Position numbers and translations under genes: made by a program | The notes under the pieces: model-generated | The model's database searches: none | The model's input: only the letters and a program-made list of their open reading frames with translations | What the model was told of the DNA's origin: nothing | NCBI GenBank assembly: GCA_019454045.1 | Contig: SKCR01015066.1 | Coordinates: forward strand, 24,265-88,264 | From: Zanthoxylum bungeanum | Lineage: Eukaryota > Streptophyta > Magnoliopsida > Sapindales > Rutaceae | DNA: 64,000 nucleotides | Direction of reading: 5' to 3' | Shown here: piece after piece, positions 48,914-60,623 of the stretch | Layout of the letters: each line of letters starts with the position of its first letter | Position numbering within the stretch: the stretch's first letter is position 1

Positions 48914-50982
48914 TGTTGGAAAATTATGACCCATAGCGTCACTATTTGTACAGATCATGGTGTTTTTGTACAAATTAACTATGTGACAAAGGAGATGGCT
49001 CTCTTATTTTGTGATTAGATCACCAAGATGTATAAATGATAGTCCTATGATTTGTTCCTGGATTGAGAATGATATGAGACAGTATCAGTCCACGAAGGAT
49101 AAATCATTTAAATATCCCTAGTCAGAGTATTATCGAGATTGGACATCGATAAATGTGTAAAAGACTAGTATTACACTTGTGCGCGTTGTGAGGGCACAAC
49201 GGCATAGTTCTCATATATTGGGTATATGATACTCATGCAAGTGTAATAGAAGGTTGTGTTTTACCGATGGTACGGGAAACAGCTTCGCTCTGGATAGACC
49301 CCCTCGGAATTCCATTGGTAGTATGACTATGTGTCTATGGAAGTCCGAAATCAGGGTAGGTGTATTTGGTCTTAACCTGAGACTTGCACCGCTAATACTT
49401 GCGACAATCAATATACTTTGGTTTTGGTCGTCTAAGGTTTTAACCGGTTTCTGTGTACGCCTCTTCTGGGTATATCGAGAATCGTAGTGTGTTGGGTGTG
49501 ATGTCAAGACGGAAGTGTCACTCCATTCATAGTGGAGATGATGGTCATGTAAGAAACGAGACTGGTTCTCTTAAATACTGCAGCTATCGGGATATTATGA
49601 CAAGTTCATGTATATCCGATTATAGAGACTAGTTACCAGACATCCGACATGTGCTTAGTACGGGGCAGACACAATTCCAGCCCCAGTCCTAGCACGTGAT
49701 CATCCGATACTGGATCGACATACGCGATACTACGTATACTACATATGATAATAGATCACTTATTCTGTAAGCATGTTTCTGGAGAATTGGGTAGGCATGT
49801 CGCTTTGCTAGAAGCCAATCTTGTCTTGTAAATCTATAAAACGTAGTACTAGGTACTTACGTGTTCGGATAGTCCGACGACCGTATTTACTGCCAACATA
49901 TTCGGGGATCTCATGGGTCACTTCCCGAAGATTCACCGATGACGTATGACTCGCACTTTATTAATCTAGGATTAATTAGACGAGAGAGAAAATTAATCTG
50001 GGATTAATTACGGAGATATTTTATCTGAGATAAAATATCAATTAAAGAGAGATAACGATTAATTTGGAATTAATCGATTAAATAATATATTCGATATATT
50101 ATACGAAATTGGATTTCGACGCGGAATTAAAATTAGATTTTAATTCGGGCGAACGAGTTAATTTAGAATTAATTCGTTAGCGACGTGAATAGTGATTTCG
50201 CTAGGCATAATCATTTAATTGCATCGCAACGGAAAATTCGTTAATTTGGAATTAGCGAACCCGAGCCCGAGATTGTTTGCGAGCGCATTCGCATTTCGAA
50301 TTCGAGTGCGGCACGCAAGTCAAATCAAGCGTCAAATCATTAGTCACATCAAGCGTCAAATCAAATGTCACTTTGAGTGATGTGACAAGTTGTCACTTGA
50401 TTGAGTGATGTGGTTGATGATGTGAATAGTGATGGGGTTGGAAAGTTAAAAGGCTTGTACCTTTGACTTTTGAAAATTGAAAAATGGTATATGTTAATTA
50501 TTTTTTGGAAATAATTAGCAATTACACTTTTTCATTTTCTCTCTTTTGTATACGGTTTTGGAGAGCCAAATAAATTCACTCTCTCTTCACCTTTCTTCTC
50601 TCTCTCGCCCACTGCCATTGTCTTTCCCTTCACTGGTTTCAGCTCAAACGTGAGCTAGAGGAAGAAATGAATGATTTTGTTGCAAGATCAAAGTGCTAGC
50701 ACACTCTAGGAGACATACCAAGGTGATAGGGTAGTGATTTCGTGAGCTTGGAATCCATTTTGGAAGCTTGGAGCTTGAAGATTTCTTGGAGACTCACCCA
50801 TGGCCGAAAATGGAAGCTGAAGAAACTGTCCACTGCCGAGCTTGGAGAAGGCAGAAAAATGATTTTTGTTCATCACCGCATCTCAACCGATCATTGTGAG
50901 TTTTCCGCACCTCCTTTGATTGTATTCACATGTTATTTTCTTGCTTGATAAATGATCTTGGGAACCTTAGAGGAAACCAACA
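48914..50982 (+). repeat. 5' LTR of element B
   Basis: 2069 bp, matching the 3' LTR along its length by eye. A 'gttgtgagggcacaac' hairpin lies near 49185. Confidence 0.92.
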
Positions 50983-50983
50983 A

Positions 50984-50997
50984 TGGTATCTTGAGCC
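50984..50997 (+). other. Primer binding site of element B
   Basis: TGGTATCTTGAGCC, one base after the LTR end. It resembles the initiator tRNA-Met site TGGTATCAGAGC but differs in the middle, so the primer tRNA is less certain than for A. Confidence 0.7.
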
Positions 50998-52470
50998 TTT
51001 GTAAGCATGAAAATGATTTAGGGTTAAAAATTGGGTAAAATTGATTTTGAGCATGTATAATGAAATTGGATGAATTAGTATGCTTAAATGTGTTTTAATT
51101 GATGATTGATTGGATAAATTTGATGAAATTATGTTTGGAACATTTTTCCCCAATTTTGGAGGCTTGGCCGAAAATACAAGAACCCTAAATTTTCTTGGAT
51201 TTTTGATTTTTGATCATTGGATGTGTTGGAAATCATTTGGGAATATTGATTTAATGTTGATTTAAGATTCAATTGGATTGGATTTGCAATTTGACATATT
51301 CCACTAATTGATGTAAAAGAGCATGATTAATTATACAAATTTGTGTTTTGGAATATTGATTTGGGTAATTAATTGTATAATACACTTTAGGTAATTAAAT
51401 TGGGAATTTGGAATTTTGTAATTTAATTATTTGGGCCTTAATTGGATTTGGTTTGTTGTGTTGTAATTGGGCTTATTGGGCTTGGTTGTACCAAGTTGGA
51501 TTTAGGCTAAATTGGTTGGATCCAATTAGGCCCAAAACCGCTTCCATAAAGCCCAATGCGACTAATGGACATTTAAAGTTTAATTGGGCCTAATGGGCCT
51601 AAATTGATTTCTGGGCTTATGGGGTAACTCCCGGATTGGACTTTGGTTATCGGTTTGACCCGAGTTGACCAAAAGTCCACGCCTCAAGAAATTAATTAAA
51701 AGCCCATTGGACTTTAATTAAAATTGACGTTGGACGTTAATCGGGCTTTAAGACCCGTAGCGATTAAATTTGGAATTTAAGTCGTATAGGTTCGTTAATA
51801 AAGTGTAGTATTTAATTTGGGATTAAATAGTGAGTTAGTATTAAATACATATTAAATTGGATTTAATTATGTAGTTTAATTTAATTCGAGATTTCGTACT
51901 TTGAGTACTTATTCGCAAAACGAGTTTGACTCGCGCAAAATCAAATCGTTGTTTGAACATTGGATGGTCACTAATTATCAGATTAATTAATTTGATTAGA
52001 TTGATTGATAACATGCTTGTGTGAATACATGGTTGCAATGCATGAATAATGTATATCAGATGGATATTAGATGGGTGGGGCAATTTTAGAAATTGTTGTA
52101 ATAAATTTGATTCATTAATTGGACCTGCGTGTCCATCCTTATCACCTCCATACTCTTTGTATTCTCTTCTCACCTATTCCCCTCAATGTAAATGAGGTTT
52201 CTTTAGAAGTGTAGTGTAACGGGTAGAAGTAATACATGTGCTAGCGGGATAGAGAAAATGAGAGATTTGATCTTGGATCAATGTGTAAAGTATCCATCCA
52301 CATATCATTATTACTTTATTTATACGCGCTTTATTATGTGTTTAGAATGCATGTTTAAGGGTGTATGATGATGAGACCTTAACAAAGATAATAAATTGGT
52401 TGCCAATTTGCACGCGAAAAAGCCTCAAACAATATTAAGCGTTTTTCCTTCCATTGAGTGATTCTCACTC

Positions 52471-52880
52471 AAGATCCGAGACTGGCATTTGCTTGTTGGC
52501 CAAAGTCAAGGCCTTTGTCCGTCGAGGATATGTTGAATCACGAGAGCTTTGTTCCATATTGGTGTCTTGTCCAAGTTTTGGTTTGTTGGCCAAAGTTAAG
52601 ACCACTTCTTGTCCATCGACATTGATTACGAAGCTTTCCATGGTCAATGGGTCGCGCTTAACTGGGATCACTAAGTTTGTTGTGCCAAAGCCAAGGCTTA
52701 GTTGATTCAGAGGAAAAAGGTTAGGTAATACATTGGATGTATTGGCATATATAAGATATATGTTTCGGACTTGGATGTCCCCCTACTGGATCTGGGAATT
52801 GGATTGGATCCAATTGATCTTAGAGATCTACCTAGTTAATTATCATACAATTTGTTGGCCAAAGTCAAGATTGTGTGATA
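52471..52880 (+). promoter_or_regulatory. Four-hairpin leader array of element B
   Basis: Four inverted repeats display variants of TTGTTGGCCAAAGTCAAG: 52485-52513 (GGC..CTTG / CAAGGCC), 52579-52604 (TGGTTT / AAGACCA with a bulge), 52670-52702 (ACTAAG / CTTAGT) and 52841-52880 (TATCATACAAT / ATTGTGTGATA, 11 bp with one G-T pair). The architecture equals that of A, C and D, and GCCAAAG is shared with D's loops. It lies about 1.5-1.9 kb after the primer site and before the gag remnant. Confidence 0.7.
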
Positions 52881-52919
52881 TTTAACGGGATCCTAGCCTA
52901 CTAGGAAACACGGTTTCCC

Positions 52920-55900
52920 GAGTACTCGACAGAGGGTTAGAGGCTGGCCGAAAAATTGTGGGAGGCAAGAATTAAATTTGCAATACTCGTTTAATTACTT
53001 GTCATACGCGCTCAAACAAATATCATTCGTCATATAAATAAATGTTAGTTGGACTAATATTAAATTGTTGTTTTAAAAATAGTTGGACTATATTCAAACT
53101 AATTCAATAAATAGTTGATTTTATATTTGGATGATAGTAATCAATATAATTGAATTAACAAATTAAAAGTATAGTTGATTATAGTTGGACTATAGTAATG
53201 ATTATATATAATAGTACCTGATATCGTTGATTAAATAGTTGGACTATTAAAATCAAGATAAATTGAAAGATTGACATTTAAAAATAATCCTAGGAAAATG
53301 TATTTAAATGGTTTAATTTTTAAAATTGGGAATAAAGTTTCAGGATGGTCCTGGAAAATAATAAGTTACTTTATTGATAAAATAACATATTATGCCTATG
53401 CCCGGAGTTAAGAAAATAGTAGAGCATAATTTTTGGAAGATTTATGTAATGATAACTTAGTGCTTAATCCATTAAGCTTGTCGCAGTAGACTCCTTAATT
53501 TCTGAATCAGAACTAAGGATTAGATCCTTAAAGTATGATAATGAAATTGAAGGATCTTCATAAATCTATCTTAATTTTAGAAGTACTAAATTGCAATTAA
53601 TAAACTCTTGGAGAGTTAATGACTATTCTCAAGGAGACAAAGTCAAAAATTTGCAATAAGGCAAGTAGCACAATGCGCACCTTACTTCGATATTCTAGAA
53701 ACCCGAGGCTTGGCCAAAGGCTTCTGGATGTGTGAGTTGAAACAGGCAAAGGCAAAATCATTATAATATTCTGGGAAGATAATGGCCATATCCCAAAATG
53801 TCTGCCTAAATTGTGGCAAACGGGATCACGGAAGCGTGACTGCTGTTTGGACAAAGCAGACATGAAGGAATTGAAGACTGGGCAAGGCTCTGACTTCAAA
53901 TATGTTTGTCAAGATTATGTTCATTACTAGTATTAAAATTGGATTTTAAATACTTAGTGTGGTACATAAATATATTGATGTTCAGAATCTGTTTTGAACA
54001 TGATACTGACTTCAATTGAGATTAATCTGCGAATTGGAAAAGGGACGAAAGTAGCTGTTTTGACCGTAGATACCTAAGTTTAGGAACTACCTCGGGTACG
54101 TACTTAAATTAGGAAACTGTTATAATGTAACTAGTTTGACTAGAAATATTATCTCTATGTCAGTGTCTAATCCATTGCGGATTGACCTTTATATTCTAGA
54201 CAATAAAATATTTTATTATATAAAGATGATATTGAGATAAACACATTAGATGTGAATAACAACATTTATATTTTGAATATAAATAAATTTCAAACATAGA
54301 ATATGACAAACAAATAGCTCAAACTGATTTGATCAGAAGAAACTTATTGTGGCATTGTTGTCTGGGACACAATCAAACAAGACTCGTATATCCGCACTTT
54401 TGAAGAGTGGGTACTAGGACACATTTGATTCAAATCAAATAAAGTCTATGAATCTAGTTTATTGGGCAAAGTGCCTATAACACATTTACTTGGTAAAAGT
54501 GTTAATGCCACCAATCTGTTAGCCCTCGTTCATAGTGAAGCAAGTGGGCCAATGTCTAGCTAGGCTAGGGATGGATGAATATTTCGTGACCTTTACGGAT
54601 GTGGCATCGTGTTATGGTTATGTGTTCTTTGAAACACAAATCGGAAACTTTTAGAGTTTTCGACATGAAATAGACAAACAGATCGGCTAAAGTATTAGAC
54701 CGTCACGGTAAGACCGTAATGGAAAAAACTTTAGCAATTAGTTTCTAATATGATTGAAAGAGTAAAGTATTCTTTCAATGAGGACTCCTCCCAGAACACG
54801 TCAGTTTGACGGTGTGTCCGAACTGAGATAAACCGAATTATGTTAGACATGATAAGGCTAATCATGAGACGCTCTGAGCTACCATTTCCTTCAACAGATA
54901 AGCTTTAACAGTGTAGAACTTATTTAGAATAAGGTTCCATAAATATCTGTTTGACAGATATCATATTAGATATGAACAGGAAAGAAACCGGGTTTCTCAT
55001 TCCTGAATATTTGGGTATGCTGGGCATATGTTTGGATGATACCAAACTAAAACCCAAATTGGATAAGTGCCAATTGTAGGTTATCCTAGGGATACCAAAG
55101 TATTGTACTTATACATCTCACAAGAGAACAATTAGATTGTTGTTCACCATGCGGTTTTCCTAAGAGGAATACCGAAATGCAGTGGAAAGTGGGAGGATAG
55201 TAAAACTCGATGAAAATCGGAGTAATACTGTCCATGGCACCGAATCTTAATGGAACATAAATAGTTCATCAAGGATGAAACTATTCCAATAATCTTCGAA
55301 TACACAAGAACCACGTATGTCGGAGAGAGTCAGAAAACAACCTAGGGTATGGGTTTCTGATCTCACCTCGTAAAGATGTTAATCTTAATGAGGAACACCA
55401 ACTGACTACGTATGAGGAAGTGATACAAGGTATCGACTCCCTATTATGGCAAAGTGCCATGAGTCCGAAATGGATTCCATGTATACCTACTATGTTTGGA
55501 TACTAGTTGATATACCGCAAGGCATTGTGCCTACTGGTACTGTATAAGTCTTCAAGGAAGACATACATGGAAGGCAACATACCAACGTACTAAGCTAGGC
55601 TTGTAGCGGAAAGGTATCGTTATCAACATTGTGTTGATTGCGATTCAACATTGTGTTGCCACGGTAAATCCATTTGGAAAATGTTTGCTAATGTTGCATG
55701 TTTCATTTATGAAATATGTCAGCTTAACGGGAAAATCGCTTTCTTGAAAAGAAAACCTTTTGGAGGATGTTTACAACATCCTGTTGGTTTTGTCGTACCA
55801 AAACTAGCAAACAAGGTTTGCGGGTTATTCGATCCATGTTTGGATTGAAGCAAGCATAGGTTCTTGGAATTGTCGTTTTGATGTAATCATAATAGTTTAT

Positions 55901-56690
55901 GATTTAATTCAAAACGAAATGATTCTTGTGTATATAAGAGGGTTAGTGAGAGCGCACTGACAATATTGTCCTATAAATAATGATAATATATGTCATTTCT
56001 TAGAAATGATATTCCCATAATAATAATCGGTGAAAGCTTGGCTTTCGATAAAACTCTCTGAGAAATCGTACATTGAAAAATGTACGCAACATGGTGTCTC
56101 ATACGCTTTGAGCATATGAATTCAAAAACAGGCCAATCCGAGTGATAGTCACTGGATTGAAGTTAAGAACATACTTAGTATCTTAGAGAACTAAGGATGC
56201 TGTCTTAATCTATGGAGATGAAGAACTTGAAGTGATTGGGATCACTACTGCAAGTTTCCTAAACCGGTAAAGCGACTATAAGTCGCAAACGGTACTATAC
56301 AGTTTGAATAACGGAACATTGAGCTGGAAATCTTCCAAGCAAGATACTGTTACCGTATAAACAACAAATGTGGGTTATTGCTGCAGCTGAGGCGGCAATA
56401 GAAGCCTTCTGGGTCGATAATAAATCTAATTAGATTAGATATAATTTTGTTAGCATCTGAGCTAGGCGTCAGCACATGCTAAAGAATTAATGGTCTCATC
56501 AACGATCCCGATATATAAACTTCGATATTCATCTGATTCGTACGGATCATACATCGTGGTGATGTGATGATCGTATAAATCGTATCAGACGATAATCATA
56601 CAAATCCGCTGACGAAAGTTTTTTCTCAGCAGTTTGAGCCAACCGTCCATAGGTCGGGTGTAAGACACTCGAGTGACTGACCATAGGCCA
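52920..56690 (+). pseudogene. Vestigial Copia gag-pol of element B
   Basis: Order-preserving traces remain: a Gag zinc knuckle start (CLNCGKRDH near 53803), a pre-integrase trace (LGHN near 54372), an integrase trace around 54535-54630, an RT amino-terminal trace (WQSAM near 55447, then an ICQLNGKIAFL block near 55715) and an RNase H end trace (AEAAIEAFWVDN near 56385). Frames are broken throughout, and the longest in-frame piece is about 65 residues. Confidence 0.75.
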
Positions 56691-56700
56691 AGTGGGAGAT

Positions 56701-58784
56701 TGTTGGAAAATTATGACCCATAGTGTCACAATTTGTACAGATCATGGTGTTGTTGTACAAATTAACTATGTGACAAAGGAGATTGATCTCTTATCATTTG
56801 TGATTAGATCACCAAGATGTATAAATGATAGGAGGTCCATATGATTTGTTCTTGGATTGAGAATGATATGAGACAGTATCAGCCCACGAAGGATAAATCA
56901 TTAAATATCCCTAGTAAGAATTATTGAGATTGGACATCGATAAATACGTAAAAGACTAGTATTACACTTGTGCGCGTTGTGAGGGCACAACGACATAGTT
57001 CTCATATATTTGGGTATAGGATACTCATGCAAGTGTAATAGGAGGTTGTGTTTTACCGATGGTACGGGAAACAGCTTCGCTCTGGATAGACCCCCTCGGA
57101 ATTCCATTGGTGGTATGACTATGTGTCTATGGAAGTCCCAAATTAGGGTAGGTGTATTTGGTATTAACCTGAGACTTGCACCGTTAATACTTGTGACAAT
57201 CAATATACATTGGTTTTGGTCGTCCAGGGCTTTAACCGGTTTCTGTGTACGCCTCTTCTGAGTATATCGAGAATCGTAGTGTGTTGGGTGTGATGTCAAA
57301 ACGGAAGTGTCACTCCAGTCATAGTGGAGATGATGGTCACGTAGGATACGGGACTGTTCTCTTAATGCTGCAGCTATCGGGATATTATGACAAGGTCATG
57401 TATATCCGATTATAGAGACTAGTTACCGGACATCCGACATGTACTTCGTACGGGGCAGACACAATTCCAGCCCCAGGCCTAGCACGTGATCATCCGATAC
57501 TGGATCGACATACGCGATACTACGTATACTACACCTGATAATAGATCGCTTATTCCTGTAAGCATGTTTCTGGAGAATTGGGTAGGCATGGCGCTTTGCT
57601 AGAAACCAACCTTGTCTTGTAAATCGGTAAAACGTAGTACTAGGTACTTACGTGTTCGGATAGTCCAACGACCGTATTTACTGCCAACATATCCGGGGAT
57701 CTCATGGGTCACTTCCCGAAGATTCACTGATGACGTATGACTCGCACTTTATTAATCTAGGATTAATTAGGCGAGAGAGAAAATTAATCTGGGATTAATT
57801 GCGGAGATATTTTATCTGGGATAAAATATCAATTAAAGAGGATAACGATTAATTTGGAATTAATCGATTAAATAATATATTCGATATATTATACGAAATT
57901 GGATTTCGACGCGGAATTAAAATTAGATTTTAATTCGGGCGAACGAGTTAATTTAGAATTAATTCGTTAGCGACGTGAATAGTGATTTCGCTAGTCATAA
58001 TCATTTAATTGCGTCGCAACGGAAAATTCATTAATTTGGAATTAGCGAACCCGAGCCCGAGATTGTTTGTGAGCGCATTCGCATTTCGAATTGAGTGCGG
58101 CACACAAGTCAAATCAAGCGTCAAATCATTAGTCACATCAAGCGTCAAATCAAATGTCACTTTGAGTGATGTGTGACAAGTTGTCACTTGATTGAGTGAT
58201 GTGAGTTGATGTGAATAATGATGGTGGTTGGAAAGTTAAAAGGCTTGTACCTTTGACTTTTGAAAATTGAAAAATGGTATATGTTAATTGTTTTTTTGGA
58301 AATTAATTAACAATTACACTTTTTCATTTTCTTTCTCTCTTTTGTATACGGTTTTGGAGAGCCAAATACAATTCACTCTCTCTTCACCATTTCTCTCTCT
58401 CTCGCCCACTGCCATTGTCTTTCCCTTCACTGGCTTCAGCTCAAACCGTGAGCTAGGAGGAAGAAATGAATGATTTTGTTGCAAGATCAAAGTGCTAGCA
58501 CACTCTAGGAGACATACCAAGGTGATAGGGTAGTGATTTCGTGAGCTTGGAATCCATTTTGGAAGCTTGGAGCTTGAAGATTTCTTGGAGACTCACCCAT
58601 GGCCGAAAAGGGAAGCTGAAGAAATTGCCCACTGCCGAGCTTGGAGAGAAGGCAGAAAAATGATTTTTGTTCATCACCGCATCTCAACCGATCATTGTGA
58701 GTTTTTCCGCACCTCATTTGATTGTATTCACATGTTATTTTCTTGCTTGATAAATGATCTTGGGAACCTTAGAGGAAACCAACA
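56701..58784 (+). repeat. 3' LTR of element B
   Basis: 2084 bp, bounded by TGTTGGAAAA and AACCAACA. Frames such as 56901-57299 (minus) are LTR shadows and not genes. Confidence 0.92.
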
Positions 58785-60620
58785 GAACACGTAACTGAGT
58801 CATGACAATTCATTAACTAAGTTACGAAGTAAAGAAAACTATTTAAGGTAATTTCTAATTAATTAAACTACATACTTCCAAAGTATTAATTTAATAAATT
58901 TTGTGGTCCAATAACAATCATTGGTTAAATGAGACTTAATCACATTCTTGAATACAATATTCATTAAATGGATAAGGATATATGGTGTGATCTCGTATCA
59001 GACCATCCTTTACCATACGGAACAAGCATCTGATGCTTATGTGATAAAAACTCATAAAGCACAGTTCTAAGTTATTAATTTTACCGAATATTTTTCTTCA
59101 TGTTTATCTTTTCTTTAATGACACTACTAGTCATCTTAAAATATGTAACATATATTTATACAGAATAAGTAACTATCCAGTAGTCACAAGTTCTGATATC
59201 AAATATTAAAACAGTTATTAAACATTATTTTAAATAACTAGACGAGAGATCTGGTATCCAATACCTACAGTTGTCGTATTATGAGAATCAATATTCTCTA
59301 TACATAAATATATACATCTATTTCTTAAGCTTTATAATTTGCATTCAATCATTCACAACAATTGCAAATGATTGATTAGCAAATTGTGTTAGACACGTGA
59401 CTTCTAAAAGTTACTAAAGCCAAGAAACGTCATTATAAGATAAACAAATACTAACGGGATTTTCTTAATGCCAGTCAAGAATCTCGAGACATGAACTATT
59501 CAAGTAAATTCTTACTGCATAAGAAATTATTCTTTCTAGAATAATATCCTAAAACGGATATATATTTAGATGACCTATCGTGACTTAGTAACTAAGTCAT
59601 AAACCATCTTGATTTTCAAGAAATCGGAACAACAGTTCCCGATGGTTTCCACTAATCTAACAATATCTAAGTCTACTGTCTTTCTAGAACTTATTCTAGA
59701 ATAACACAACCATAAGTAAAGTCAGAAAACCTATTCAAGTAATATGTTATGCAGTGGATTAGAAGTATAAATCTATAAACAATATAGAATAAAAAGAAAA
59801 CGAAAGCAGTAAATTCCATAAAATTACACACTGCTTTAGTTATGGATTTTCAACCAAGCAGTGTCTCCCACTACTTTATGTAATACCGTAATCCCCAATG
59901 GACAACGAGAGTTCAATAATTAAATCGAATTCCATAGTGAGAGTAGGATCCCATGAATATATTTCGACTCACAGCTTTGTCAAGATCTCGTCTACGTATA
60001 TTCATTAGGTAGACAACCCATTGTCAATCACTCACCAGTGACTCCTGATTTTGGTCCTGACCATTTCTCGTTATGACAGCTTTGGCACGTTCACAAGGAG
60101 GTGTATCAAGGCTTCACTTGTCAATGACAAACTCAAGCTATCGATGTAATCCTGACAGCTTTAGCACGTTCAGGATTTCCACTTTCACTTGAATTTGTCT
60201 AGTATCAATATACAACTGGCATGGATAAAATCCCATAACATACACCCTCACAGCTTTGGCACGATCTCAAATGCAGTTATAGAAAGATACCCATAAACCG
60301 TATTGACAAGACGGACCAAGAAACATGTATCCAATACACATCACGTTACAATCTTATTTCTAAGCGGGGATTTCCTAAGGAAGTTATACTCTACATCAAA
60401 TGCAGAATTTTAATCGAATACATTTTCTAAACAATTCAATTCTACCTATAGAAAACATAACTTAATTTAACAATTAAATTTCTGTTACATTTCCATTAGT
60501 ATAGAACCGAAAAGTCAAGAAACATATATAGATTATATGCATGTGTGAACATTAAAATTGGATTAAATATCAAGCATGAATAATGTAATGGATGAAGCAT
60601 CAGACCTGCTCTGATACTAT
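58785..60620 (-). pseudogene. Element D leader and vestigial gag/early pol
   Basis: Second part of D's internal region. It aligns inverted with C (28797-30530), including the primer site at 60608-60620 and the hairpin array. No usable reading frame is left. Confidence 0.65.
59955..60275 (-). promoter_or_regulatory. Four-hairpin leader array of element D
   Basis: On the minus strand, order as in C: 60275-60241 (weak stem), 60177-60148 (AATCCTGA / TCAGGATT, perfect 8 bp), 60100-60066 (8 of 10 paired) and 60003-59955 (GAATATA / TATATTC). Loop cores read TGCCAAAGCTG (twice), TGCTAAAGCTG and TGACAAAGCTG. Stem 2 differs from A and C at bases that still pair. Confidence 0.68.
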
Positions 60621-60623
60621 TTT

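Larger units (their letters stand above)
48914..58784 (+). mobile_element. Copia element B, full length, degenerate, nested in D
   Basis: 5' LTR 48914-50982 and 3' LTR 56701-58784, both TGTTGGAAAATTATGACCC...AACCAACA. The primer-site region is TGGTATCTTGAGCC at 50984-50997, and the purine tract 'ccaagtgggaga' precedes the 3' LTR. The left flank is GAAAC (48909-48913), the right flank GAACA. In element C the same site without the insertion reads as the reverse complement of GAAACACGTAAC (about 30530), so the right duplication appears to have lost one A. The internal region is 5.7 kb and decayed. It is the only full-length family B copy here. Confidence 0.92.

Noticed and set aside
52454..52705. 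Frames over the B leader array, including a repeated ALTLANK on the minus strand
   Set aside because: The repeat of residues comes from the repeated hairpin loop sequence; no start context or domain supports a protein.
53597..53899. 100-residue minus-strand frame in element B
   Set aside because: Antisense to the decayed gag zinc-knuckle region, so a shadow frame.
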